This document shows positions 1-10,236 of a DNA stretch of 64,000 nt, in pieces. Source of the stretch: Cordia subcordata (Eukaryota; Streptophyta; Magnoliopsida; Boraginales; Cordiaceae). The stretch is from assembly GCA_028554755.1 (NCBI GenBank), contig JAPTOF010000006.1, positions 614,501-678,500 of the forward strand, read 5' to 3'. Both the position numbers and the translations under genes were made by a program. The notes under the pieces are model-generated. The model did no database searches. It worked only from the letters and a program-made list of their open reading frames with translations, and was not told the origin of the DNA. Position 1 is the first letter of the stretch; the number at the start of each line of letters is the position of its first letter.

Positions 1-597
1 TTATTTACAAATAGCTTAATTATATTATTTAACTTTTCATTACTTTTGTAGAATACCTTTTTTTCTCTTTTTTTAATTTTACATTTTAATGTTAATATAT
101 TATATAAAATATGTGTTTATATATGTGTTATATTATAATATTATGGTGAATGATTTACTATGGAATGGTGTTTGTATTTTTCGGGTTTTTCCGATTGGGT
201 TTGGGTAGAAAAAGCTACCTGATCTACTATCAGATATCTCGTGATTTTTTTCTATATGGGTTCAGATATATTTGAATCCATTTTTTTTTTCTCCATCCGA
301 TTGGGTTCGGGTTCGGGTTCGGATACCCGATCCAAATTTCCACCCATAATGAAGAGAGCATACATTACGTCACAGGCTAAACACCGATTCTCTACTCAAT
401 TACCAATTAATCTTAATTTTTTTTAAAAACAATTCGGTTTGTTTGTATATTTAATTATTTTATAAATTTGTAGGTTGTTCTTAACAAAAAAAAAAAAAAA
501 CCAATAGTTGTGAACGATAAGACGAGCCAATTATATTGGATTTAAAAGTTTAAATAATAAGTTAATATAATTAATTAATTGAAGATGTATTGATAAT

Positions 598-780
598 AAT
601 ACTCATTTGTACTATACATACAACACATTAATATGTAATAAATATAAATACAAATCAGAATACTCATTTGTACTATACATACAACACATTAATATGTAAT
701 AAATATAAATACAAATCAGAATACTTATTTGTACTATACATACAACACATTAATATGTAATAAATATAAATACAAATCAG
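598..780. repeat. Three-copy 61-bp tandem repeat
   Basis: Three head-to-tail units (598-658, 659-719, 720-780) each run from AATACTCATTTG to ACAAATCAG. Units 1 and 2 look identical and unit 3 differs by C to T near its start. The period is exactly 61 bp. Near-identity of the copies suggests recent expansion. Confidence 0.93.
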
Positions 781-800
781 ATGTCTGCATATAAAAAAGT

Positions 801-805
<5 letters not shown>

Positions 806-840
<35 letters not shown>
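806..840. repeat. (TA)n microsatellite
   Basis: An uninterrupted TA run of about 17 units lies just downstream of the 61-bp tandem array. Confidence 0.9.
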
Positions 841-844
<4 letters not shown>

Positions 845-2616
845 AGAATTCACGATTTCCCACACGTTGTTCGTGTCATTTGTCAACTTTTCGTTTCTTT
901 TTTACTTACCCGTTGTGGTCCCACCTGGTTATTAGTACTCTTCAAAGCTGTAAAGGAACATCAGCCGAATCGATTCAAGCTACGCACAACGAACCCAACT
1001 TCAAATGTTTCCAGCTGGACATCGGACTTGAATAGACTATGGATTTGGCGTTTAAGGTAAAGTCCACCCAAAAATTTGATGGCCAGTCATAAATTTTCTC
1101 GTTTCCTGACGTGTAAATGCATCATTTCTGATTTTCTGCAATTGTCAATTTGTTAATTAGGCAACATGTGTATATATTGGGGAAAATATTAATGTCCTCA
1201 AATTAATTAGTACTTTCCAAAAAAAACAAAACATTATAGACAGCTGTGCTATTCCAATTTTCTGGCTGCTTGAGTTGTTAGCCTGTCACACACCAAATTC
1301 GCTTCTTTCCTCGTTTCTTCTTCTTCCTTTTTACGCAATTGCAAGTATAAACATGTAAGCATAAACTCATCTTCTATATATAGAGAATTAATAAGCTAAC
1401 AATTCTCCAAGAAATTTGAAAGGATTGACTACAAGAGAGTACTAGGCCCGTAAACAAAATTTACACATTTACGTTGTGGCTAGTGTTCAACTATTTTTAA
1501 TAGATGGTGTGAGTATATATGATTAACAAATACTTAAAGTAATGATGGTGTCGTCAGTAGTTGAGCATAATTAGCCCAGGCATATATATTAACCTCCACT
1601 GTGGTCCCTTTTAAACAACTAAATATATACATTCGTTTAGCCAAAAACAATTTTTGTTACATCAATACAATAATTAAAATTTATGTTATAATTTTACTGA
1701 AAGAAAGTTAGATTCATGACTGGCATTTAACTAGAACAATATACAATACCATTCTATAAGTGGTCATCCATCTCAAGACTAGCATGATATTTTGATGAAA
1801 TTTGTCAAAAGATCATTATCTATCATTTTTTTCCCACTTTTATATATATAGAATTTTACTTATAGTAGAGAGATCGAATTTTCAAAACACAGATGCTGCT
1901 TCTATTAAACAAAAAAGTGATACAAAATATTAATTTTATCAAAATCATGCCCCTTAAACTTACTCAAGAGTGCACCTCCGCCACTTTCTAATACTCTCAG
2001 TGAATCCACATAATATTGGGGGCACTCCATCCAAGAACCGCATAGTCCAATCAATGAATTAAAAAAGTTTACCCTTATCTAATTAACTATGTGTGTGTGG
2101 AAATCTCGCTCAGCCTTGTTAATAATTTTTTTTTTTTTTAAAAAAGAATTCCTTATTTACTTCTGTGTGTAGAAAATTCGTTTGAATCATATCCATTCTT
2201 TTTTCTTTTATTGTAAATCTTAATACTTATAAAACCACGTTAGAGATATTTTTTTTGTCATACATTATGGAGATATCAAGATTTAAGGAATAGTTCGATT
2301 CATCAAAATTATTTCTTTTTTTAAAAAAAAATCAATCTAAACAACATGTAATTAAAATGGGTTGGAGGGTCTATTAAAAAGAAAAGGACAAGAAAAGAAA
2401 AGAACAGGATAGAGACCCGTTGATCTACCAAGTGGATCCTTAATGGCAAGCAAGCAAGCGCGCAAGCGCGCACGCACGCATGCAAAACACATAACCCTAT
2501 TGAATGCACAGGGGGGGCAAATCCCCAAAAGTAAACTGGGTGACGTAAAAATTGTGGGTCAGAAAAGACCTAACTTGTGCCATTTACAAAAAGCACAAGC
2601 AAACAAGAAGCAACTC

Positions 2617-2623
2617 TATATAA
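2617..2623 (+). promoter_or_regulatory. Candidate TATA box of the CBL gene
   Basis: TATATAA lies in the context CAACTCTATATAATTCC. About 170 bp downstream, a pyrimidine-rich leader ends in CCCCAG followed by GTCAGT (near 2801), a good splice donor. A plausible acceptor, TTGTTTTCAG, ends at 4690, about 95 bp before the CBL start codon. This suggests a leader exon at about 2650-2800 and a 1.9-kb intron in the 5' UTR. This is inference only; other transcription starts are possible. Confidence 0.35.
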
Positions 2624-2875
2624 TTCCCATAGCGGAAACCAAAGCATATTACTCCACAATATACGCGTCCAAGCAGCAGCCAAAAGAAACATAGAAACCT
2701 TTGGGCCTGCGACAAAACATCTTTCTTCTTAAGTCATTGAGATTGTATCAAGTGTTCCTAGGATCCTTCGCCCCACCAACCACCTCCCCCTCCCCCCCCC
2801 AGGTCAGTGCCTATCATCATCTCCCTAACTCCTGTAATGGTGTAATGGTTCTTTCTTTCTCATTTTCATGCCATA

Positions 2876-2980
2876 GGACTTGTTTGGGTTGACTTTATTA
2901 AAAGTGCTTTTTTTTTAAAAAAAAAAAAATTTTGAACTATATTTTAACTATTTTAAAGGCAAAGCGATCCAAACACGCCC
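2876..2980. mobile_element. Short Tourist-like MITE (about 105 bp)
   Basis: The element starts GGACTTGTTTGGGTTG and ends GATCCAAACACGCCC. These are inverted and related to the longer Tourist-like MITEs elsewhere in the window. The middle is mostly poly-T/poly-A. The flanks read ATA on both sides. Confidence 0.5.
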
Positions 2981-3749
2981 ATAATCTTTCTGTTTTCTAT
3001 TAGTTTTCTGCAGTTTTCGTCTGCTGTTTATGTGTTTGTTTTTCACTTTACATGCGGTGATTCAAAGTGCTTTGAGTTTGTAATTGGGTTTTTGAATACT
3101 CACAAGCTAGAAATGCACGCAGCATGGTAGATATTTTGAGTCTTGAAACTGTTGTTTAATCTTTTCAGTTGCCTCATTTTCTTGGCAACCATAACTATGA
3201 AAGTGGTGTGATCTGTTTCTATCATATCTAATATTGTTTGACTATTTTCCATCTTATAATATCCGTACCAAATGAAGATTTGACTATTTCACAACAATAC
3301 TGTTATCATTTACGATTTTGAACATTTATTTTATATTTTAATTCTTTTATCATGATTTGCGGGTAAACATCTGTGGCTGAGCTTGTGTGTGTATATATAT
3401 ATATATATATTGTATGAGGTCTCATTAATAGCTCTCACCGAACTTATCTCTTTCCCTTTCCATTTGAGTGGTTTATAATGCGGTACACGAAATGTAGACA
3501 TTTTAGTTAAAAGTCAATATTAAACTTCTATGATGAGCTTCTGACTCTTGAATTTACATGTCTGCGAGCTATTAATTATTATCTATATACATCTACATCC
3601 TGATTAACGTGAGTTTGTCTTCTTAATGTTAACGTCTTTTTCATTTTTTTTTTTTTTTTTGGCGAGGAAAACGTCTTTTTCATTGCTTAGCTGTTTTCCG
3701 TGCTACCATCGCGGCCTTTAATTAATTTCTTTGATATGCGTGATTAATT

Positions 3750-3853
3750 TAGGGAGCTTATCAAACGAGACCAGATTTGCTTACGCTTTGTATGTTTGTA
3801 CTAGGGAGCTTATCAAACGAGACCAGATTTGCTTACGCTTTATATGTTTGTAA
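3750..3853. repeat. Two-copy 52-bp direct tandem repeat
   Basis: Units 3750-3801 and 3802-3853 both begin TAGGGAGCTTATC and are nearly identical. They fall in the presumed 5' UTR intron of the CBL gene. Confidence 0.9.
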
Positions 3854-4784
3854 TTATGTGAATACTGAATATTTTAAAAGTTTTTCGCCTTGTTAAGGCC
3901 CCATGTTTCGTCTTAGTTTTCGTTTGAATTTGAAGCATGTATATCAAACTGAGGGTGACGTGTAGATACGGGTCCCCTACGACTGGAATATGCGGCTGAA
4001 ATTGGAAAAGATAAATTAAATTAATTGTCATTGGAGATTGTAGACAGATTGATTCTAATTCTATTTGCTGGAGTGTTTAGTTAATTAGTTCCTTGCGTGT
4101 TCACTTGTAGAAGGTTGCCGCCTCTTCTTTTTTATTTTTTTCTTATACACTTTTTTTTTTTTTTCATTATCATATATTGAAAGGTCAATTTTCTTGTAAA
4201 TATGATGAAAATTCTAGTATATTGGGAAGCATAAAGGGTCCGATTAAGCATCACAGAGTTTGTTTGTGTACACTATATCTAATGTTATCACGCCTTGTGT
4301 GACTCAAGTTATATACTTGGCCTATCCTGGAAACACAGGACTCGATACTGTTTGAGCCAATGTTATCATAAAAATGTTATTTAGATGTCAATAAATTAGC
4401 ATTTGCTTGTAGCTAAAGCCAGAAATGATTCAAGAACCATATTTAATGCATCTTTCCAACTGCCATGGTTGAGTTTTGTATTACTGCCCCTTTCCTAGTA
4501 CATCTTATGTAAAATCCACAATGTAACAACGTTTTAGTTTTATGTTGGGAATTGAAGGGGTAAACCTTTTGAAGTGATCTCAATATGTTAGAGGGAACCA
4601 GCATTGACTCACTAGTTTTACACTTCTTGATGATTCTGTAATGAAATGTTGATCTTTGTTAACATTAATACGGTTGACCAATTGTTTTCAGATCATAGCA
4701 ACAGGCAGGCAGGGTCTTCTCTAGAGTTTCATCCGCTTGAATGTGTAATTTATGAACAAACCTTTTGGCTCTTGCATATAATTG

Positions 4785-7480
4785 ATGGGCTGTTTCCACT
4801 CAAAGAATTCTCGACACACTCCTGGTTACGAGGAGCCTACTATTCTGGCTGCTGAGACCCCCTGTAAGTTGGCTACTACTCTGGCTACTGAGACCACGCG
4901 TAAGTAGTTGTATATAGTCCTAGTATCTTGATTTTCCTCCATTGCAAAATTGTGTCTGATTGATCAGAATTAGCATCTTGTTAACTTATTGTATTGGTCG
5001 GCCAACACTGGCATCTATACAATTTTTTCTTTCCCTTAGTTTACTTTCTCTCCCTCTTCTTTCCTTTCTTTTATGGTGTAACATTGAGTTTTGTGCATAT
5101 AGCATCTTCTTGGTTGAGTGATGACCTCTAGATGGGTCAAGAAGAACCTTTCTCGAGTGAAGGCTGTTGCAAATTCTCATTCAAGTTATTGAAAATTTGA
5201 AAGCATAAATGCCGTGAGGCCTGACATATCTCAGCTTTCCCTCATTGAAGGGGGAGGTATAGTAAGAACAGGTTTCTGAACATGTTTAATTTTTGGGTAT
5301 CTTGGTTACAGATCATATAAATGTTTGAACTTGGGTCAGGCTTACTAGTGTGTATTGTGTAGCATCACATATAATGGAAACTGAAAAGGTATAGCACACT
5401 ATATTTATCTACCATCACATAACTTAGCTCTCTTTAGAAGTAAATCTATTTCTAGTGTAATCTCATGGACCATATATGTGGTATTCCACATTAGCTAATT
5501 TAAGAAAGATACAATTTTGAAGCATATCTTCAAGCTTCCTTCTAGTTCTGCACTGCCAAGAATCACGACATTTCCTGATTGCAAATTGTTGAATCAATGA
5601 ATACTATCCTGTCTTGCAGTTACTGTGAGTGAAATAGAGGCATTGTATGAGCTATTCAAGAAAATAAGCAGCTCCATAATTGATGATGGTCTCATAAACA
5701 AGGTATCTTCTGTCTAGCTTAGACAACCTTGTGGACTCTGGACTGTGCTTCCCTGTCAGTTTCTCATATCATCACATTTTAGTGGAGCTCAATATTTCTA
5801 GTCAATTGACATTATTATACAGTTGAGGGAGATATAAAGACTGAATTTTATTCATTGTTCATCATCAGGAAGAATTCCAGCTTGCACTCTTCAGGAACAG
5901 AAAAAAGAGGAACTTGTTTGCAGATAGGGTATGTCATGGTAACATCTTTATCAAGTCCTTCACAACTCTCATAGCTTGTTATGCATATTTATATAAGCTT
6001 TGTGGTTGTTACTGCTAATGCCATATTTCAAGATCCCCCATAACCAATTCTGCATACTGTAACTTGATTCCGGTCTTATGTACTGCTGCTTAACACTAGT
6101 TGTTTGTTCTTTTGACTCAAAAAGGAATATAATAACTTCAAAATCTACAGAGGTTATCACCCTTGTTGATTTTGCATTTGCTGTAAACATTGATACAGAT
6201 CTTTGATTTGTTTGATTACAAACGGAATGGAGTTATTGAATTTGGAGAATTTGTCCATTCATTGGGGGTATTCCATCCAAATGCACCTGTAGCAGATAAA
6301 ATTGCATGTAAGTAACATATTTCCTACATTTAGTGCAGTTTAAGCAGTTTATGATCTTTTATATCATAGGTTTGTAGATTAAGTACTTGAAGATATCACA
6401 CCTGCTTAATGCAGTTCTTTTACCTCGTAACTAAAGATTTTCTCTTGACAGTTGCATTCAGATTGTATGATCTAAGACAAACAGGATACATCGAGAGAGA
6501 AGAGGTAGCATACTGCAACTTCTCCTTTTAGTGTTATCAACTTCCTCCGTCATTATTTTCTTCAAATGGATCAAAGTTCAAATTAGAGAGACTTTGACTT
6601 ATAGCATTGAAAATTTATTGAATTATAAGTTCAGACTGTAACCTTGACATATTGAGCTTTCTAGATTTGCTTTCTTGTAATTCCTTTTCCTTTTTTTTCC
6701 TATACCATTGTTGGTTAAAATGCAGTTCTTCTGCTATCCTGTTTCTTATCTTGCACATATTTCTTCCTTTACTCAACATTGAACTTAAAATGGAACTGTT
6801 GCTTGTAACATTATGCTTTGGCTTGTTTCATGATTCTGATGTTTATATCTTGACAGTTGAAAGAGATGGTATTGGCATTGTTGCATGAATCAGATCTTGA
6901 ACTTTCAGATGATGTAGTTGAAATGATTGTTGATAAGGTGAAGAGTGCACCAACTACGGCTTCTGTGACTTCATGCTTAAGCAATCTTCAGTTAACATTT
7001 CTCTTCTCCCTGCAGACATTCAGTGATGCAGATTCTAATGGTGATGGAAGGATTGATCCAGAAGAATGGAAGGAGTTTGTATCAAAGAATCCATCTCTTT
7101 TGAAAAATATGACTCTTCCGTATCTCAAGTAAGTGCTTATATTATGTGATTTCTTAAAATTAGAGAAGTTAAAGTCCAGAAGAAGCTTCTGGAGACCTCA
7201 TTTCATTATGCTTCCAATTCTTCTGGAGACCTCATTTCATTATGCTTCCAATCTCTTCTCGTTTCATTTACTTCACAACCTTCATATCACCAGCAAAACC
7301 ACTCGATCTCAGTTGTCAGTTAACCTATGGATTTGACCTTATCAAGCATTTAGTATTCATCTTAACTTGGAGTTACCTGAGCATTTCATTTTGGTCTCAC
7401 TCAGGGACATTACATTAGCATTTCCCAGCTTTGTGGTGCGCTCTGAGGTGGAAGATTCAGAAATGTGTTCATCTGATTAA
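4785..7480 (+). CDS. CBL4: Calcineurin B-like calcium sensor, CBL4/SOS3-CBL8 type
   Basis: Coding exons: 4785-4863, 5620-5702, 5869-5928, 6199-6307, 6452-6504, 6857-6937, 7016-7128 and 7405-7480, giving 217 residues. All junctions are GT-AG and the frame closes at TAA. CBL proteins bind Ca2+ and recruit CIPK protein kinases, usually to membranes, in ion-homeostasis signalling. The start MGCFHSK matches the N-myristoylation plus Cys3 S-acylation signal of CBL4 and CBL1 types, which supports plasma-membrane attachment. Four EF hands are visible: a non-canonical 14-residue loop near 43-56, then loops at 80-91, 117-128 (position 3 is Arg) and 161-172 (canonical DxNxDGxIxxxE). The C-terminal FPSF motif (199-202) carries the serine that CIPKs phosphorylate in other CBLs. 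The segment [16 protein letters not shown] and the SEVED tail recall CBL8, while [15 protein letters not shown] recalls CBL4, so the exact orthologue within the CBL4/5/8 clade is open. The gene looks intact. Confidence 0.92.
7187..7254. repeat. Two-copy 34-bp tandem repeat in CBL intron 7
   Basis: Units 7187-7220 and 7221-7254 both begin TTCTGGAGACCTCATTTC. The duplication lies wholly inside the intron between exons ending at 7128 and starting at 7405, so it does not affect the protein. Confidence 0.88.
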
Positions 7481-9453
7481 ATTGAATCGCACTAGTGAAT
7501 GTCATATTGGATTAAGACAGTCTAAGCAAAATCCTCGTGAAGCAACCACTGCAAAGACCAGAAGAAGCTTATTTCAAGACACAGAGTTGGGCGAAATATC
7601 TTTCAGAAGCATGCTCACATTACCCCGACTGGTTTGACGGGTCAACTTTAAAACATGCTAGTTCTAACCACAGAAAAGATCAGTTGTTGTACAGAGGCCT
7701 GGCCAGCGCGATCGTATTGTATTGTCTTATTCTGGTTTTCTACTGGGAGGTATGCGTTTCACCAGGCAATTTCGTGTTAGCTTTTTACGAGAAGAGAATT
7801 TTGAAGCCAAGCCTTTGGAGAGTAGAATAACTTCAGTCCTAAAGCATAGAAGTGTTTGAGAACGAGAAGCTTTGTAAGAGATATCTTCGTATGTTGCTTT
7901 TTATGCAGAGAATTGATTTGACATTTTTCTGCAATAAGATCAAGCAAGAAATCGATAATTCTACTGAAGGTTGTTGTCCAAAATAATCAATGTAGACATT
8001 TCGCATGACTTGTACAATACTCGTAAATATCCCTTTTAACATGTTCCATTAGAGGGGCAAAAATAGCATAATGTAATTTTCTTTGCACCATTTTTGTGAA
8101 GCTCACTATTTGTTTCCTTTCCAAGTATTCATTTCAAGTTCCCCCTAGTGATACAAAACATACATATATTTAGATGTGTTCATTGTAAGTGATCAGTTTG
8201 CTTGCTTTTTAGAGCTACTGGTCCAAGCAGGACTCTGATATCAAGGCCCTTGGGTTTCTGCAGATACACATGCACCCTTGATCCTGCATTGTCCGGTTTT
8301 CGAGTGATGCAGTAATTTCTGCAGTGAACCTTTGGTTGAACCCGAGGGATGATAAACATATTCGGATCTCTCGAAACGTTGCATGTTATGAGAAAATTTA
8401 AATGTGCATTAGCAAACTTCTACTGGATAAGTTAATTTTGACCTTTCTGATTCATTAATAAAAATTTTGAGAATTCTTTTTAAAACCAAAATCAAAATTA
8501 TTTGGACATAATCATGTAAAACTTTTTCCTGATCACAGGGGGTTGTGTGTGTTTTACCCATGAATAGAATATTTAAGGGATAAACAAATGTAAACTTGCT
8601 GATATGAGCTGTAGGATTCATTCGATATCAATGTTAATGCAAAAAAAGTGGACTTGTCCGAGTCTTGGGGACAAAGTTGAAAGATTCATCATATGACAGC
8701 GGCCAGTGGAGAATTTTGTACATACTCAAATGCTTTATCTCCATCTAGCTCACGGACGTTACATGGCAATTTCTTTACCCAAATGCATTGCCCCCAAAAA
8801 ACAAAAAAACAAAAAAAACAAAACAAAAGAAAAGAGAAAAAAAAGAATTTCTTCTCATTGCATTTACCAGAATACCCTTCCCTTCTTGTGATAGCTAATT
8901 TCACCAAGGGCACGGAATGTAAACACGCTTATTGCATAATTTTTTCGGTTGACAAGACATATTAGAGAATTAATGTCACACTGTTGCAACGCACTTATCA
9001 CATTATTGCAATGCACTTATCACATTATTTGACGGTAATTTTGTATTTAGTCTATAGGTAATAGGTGTATTTTATATTAAATGTGTTCAACTTACATTGT
9101 ATAAATGACTTTACAACTAAATTTTTCATATTCTTTTTCTATTTTGCAAAAAAAAAAAAAACAAAAAGAAGCATTACACTCGCTCAACTTTTTACACATT
9201 TATGTACAATTATATTCTAAATGTATGTTATCACGATCTCTAAAATCAATATATTTACTCTCTTTGAGCAACGAATCTAAATTTCATTGCATTTTTCTAT
9301 TATTTCTAACTCTCTAAATAAAATTCTTAGCTGACTCATTAACGAAAATAAATAAATACCCAAAAAAAAAAAAATGACCGGAAAGTTCTGGAACTGTGAA
9401 CTAACGGCGTTAAAAATCAACCGTGACTTCCGGGCCAAGTGCATATCAGCACA
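7481..9453. other. CBL 3' region and intergenic gap before PI4K gamma
   Basis: The first several hundred bases are probably the CBL 3' UTR. An open frame at 7537-7830 overlaps the end of the gene but resembles no family I know. The rest contains a two-copy repeat of about 22 bp (TTGCAATGCACTTATCACA, about 8982-9027), poly-A-rich patches and no convincing gene. Confidence 0.5.
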
Positions 9454-9461
9454 TATATATA
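9454..9461 (+). promoter_or_regulatory. TATA box of the PI4K gamma gene
   Basis: TATATATA is followed by GGCTCAGTGG. It implies a start of transcription near 9485-9495 and a 5' leader of about 750 bp. A possible donor, CTCTCTG|GTAAGG, at 9688 suggests an intron in the leader. Several candidate acceptors lie before 10237 and I cannot choose between them. Confidence 0.5.
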
Positions 9462-10236
9462 GGCTCAGTGGGGTACAATTTCCACTCACTCACCTGTAAA
9501 CCCGAGTAAGTAAAAAAATATCCCAACCCCTTTGGAAACTTAGGACCAAAGTCACTGCACAGATGGTGACAGTTAACGGAGATGGATTTTGGGTAGCTTC
9601 GCTTTACCACTTTCCTCTTAATTGCAAAGAAATGGAAAATTTGAAGCTTTGGTTTTTTTTATTAGATTTTCCTCTCACGTCTCTCTGGTAAGGTATTCAA
9701 TTCAAAGCTTTGTCAGTTTTTATTCCTGCAGTAATTTCTTGTGGTTATTGCATGTTGCTGCTATACCCCTTTTAGCATTTGAGCCACATTTGCAGAAGAA
9801 GAGCTTCCTTGATCATATTTTTGTCAATTGGCTTTGAATTTATGTCAAAGGTTGGAGCTTTAATGGAAAAGCTCTAATCTTTGTGTTATTGTTTAGGTTG
9901 TTATTGTATTGGCCTTGTTCCAAGTGCTTGGTTAATCTGCATTGTGGGGGTATTTTAGTAATTGAAGAATTATCTGTAGTTTTTGGTTTGGCTCTGTTCA
10001 TTTCCCTGCAATTGCTTGTGTTAGGTTAGTGTTACTAAGCTTTTAGAAGTCCTGGGTCCTGAGGGCATTTTTGACGACTGATCAGATTCTGAGTGGTCTG
10101 AGAGAGTGTTGTTGTGGCTGAAATTGGTATTTGTTAATTAAAGGTTGAGACTTTGGTGGTTTTCTGAGGGGTTGTTGAAAGTGAAAGCTTTATGATTTGA
10201 TATATAGGGGAAAGGATTGGTCTGGTGAAGGATACA

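Larger units (their letters stand above)
1..2616. other. AT-rich intergenic region upstream of the CBL gene
   Basis: No reading frame here has convincing coding character. The stretch contains a three-copy 61-bp tandem repeat, a TA microsatellite, homopolymer T and A runs and otherwise low-complexity AT-rich DNA. A short run of alternating GCAAGC/GCGC steps near 2447-2480 is the only GC-rich patch. The last few hundred bases probably include the promoter of the CBL gene. Confidence 0.6.

Noticed and set aside
598..780. CRISPR-like array
   Set aside because: The units are contiguous with no spacers, in a eukaryotic context.
7537..7830. 97-codon open frame after the CBL stop codon
   Set aside because: No known motif. 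It lies in the presumed 3' UTR and overlaps the end of the gene only by chance.
10225..10236. GTG start four codons before the PI4K gamma ATG
   Set aside because: Plant nuclear genes rarely start at GTG, and MSIASVALSP at 10237 matches the family N-terminus.
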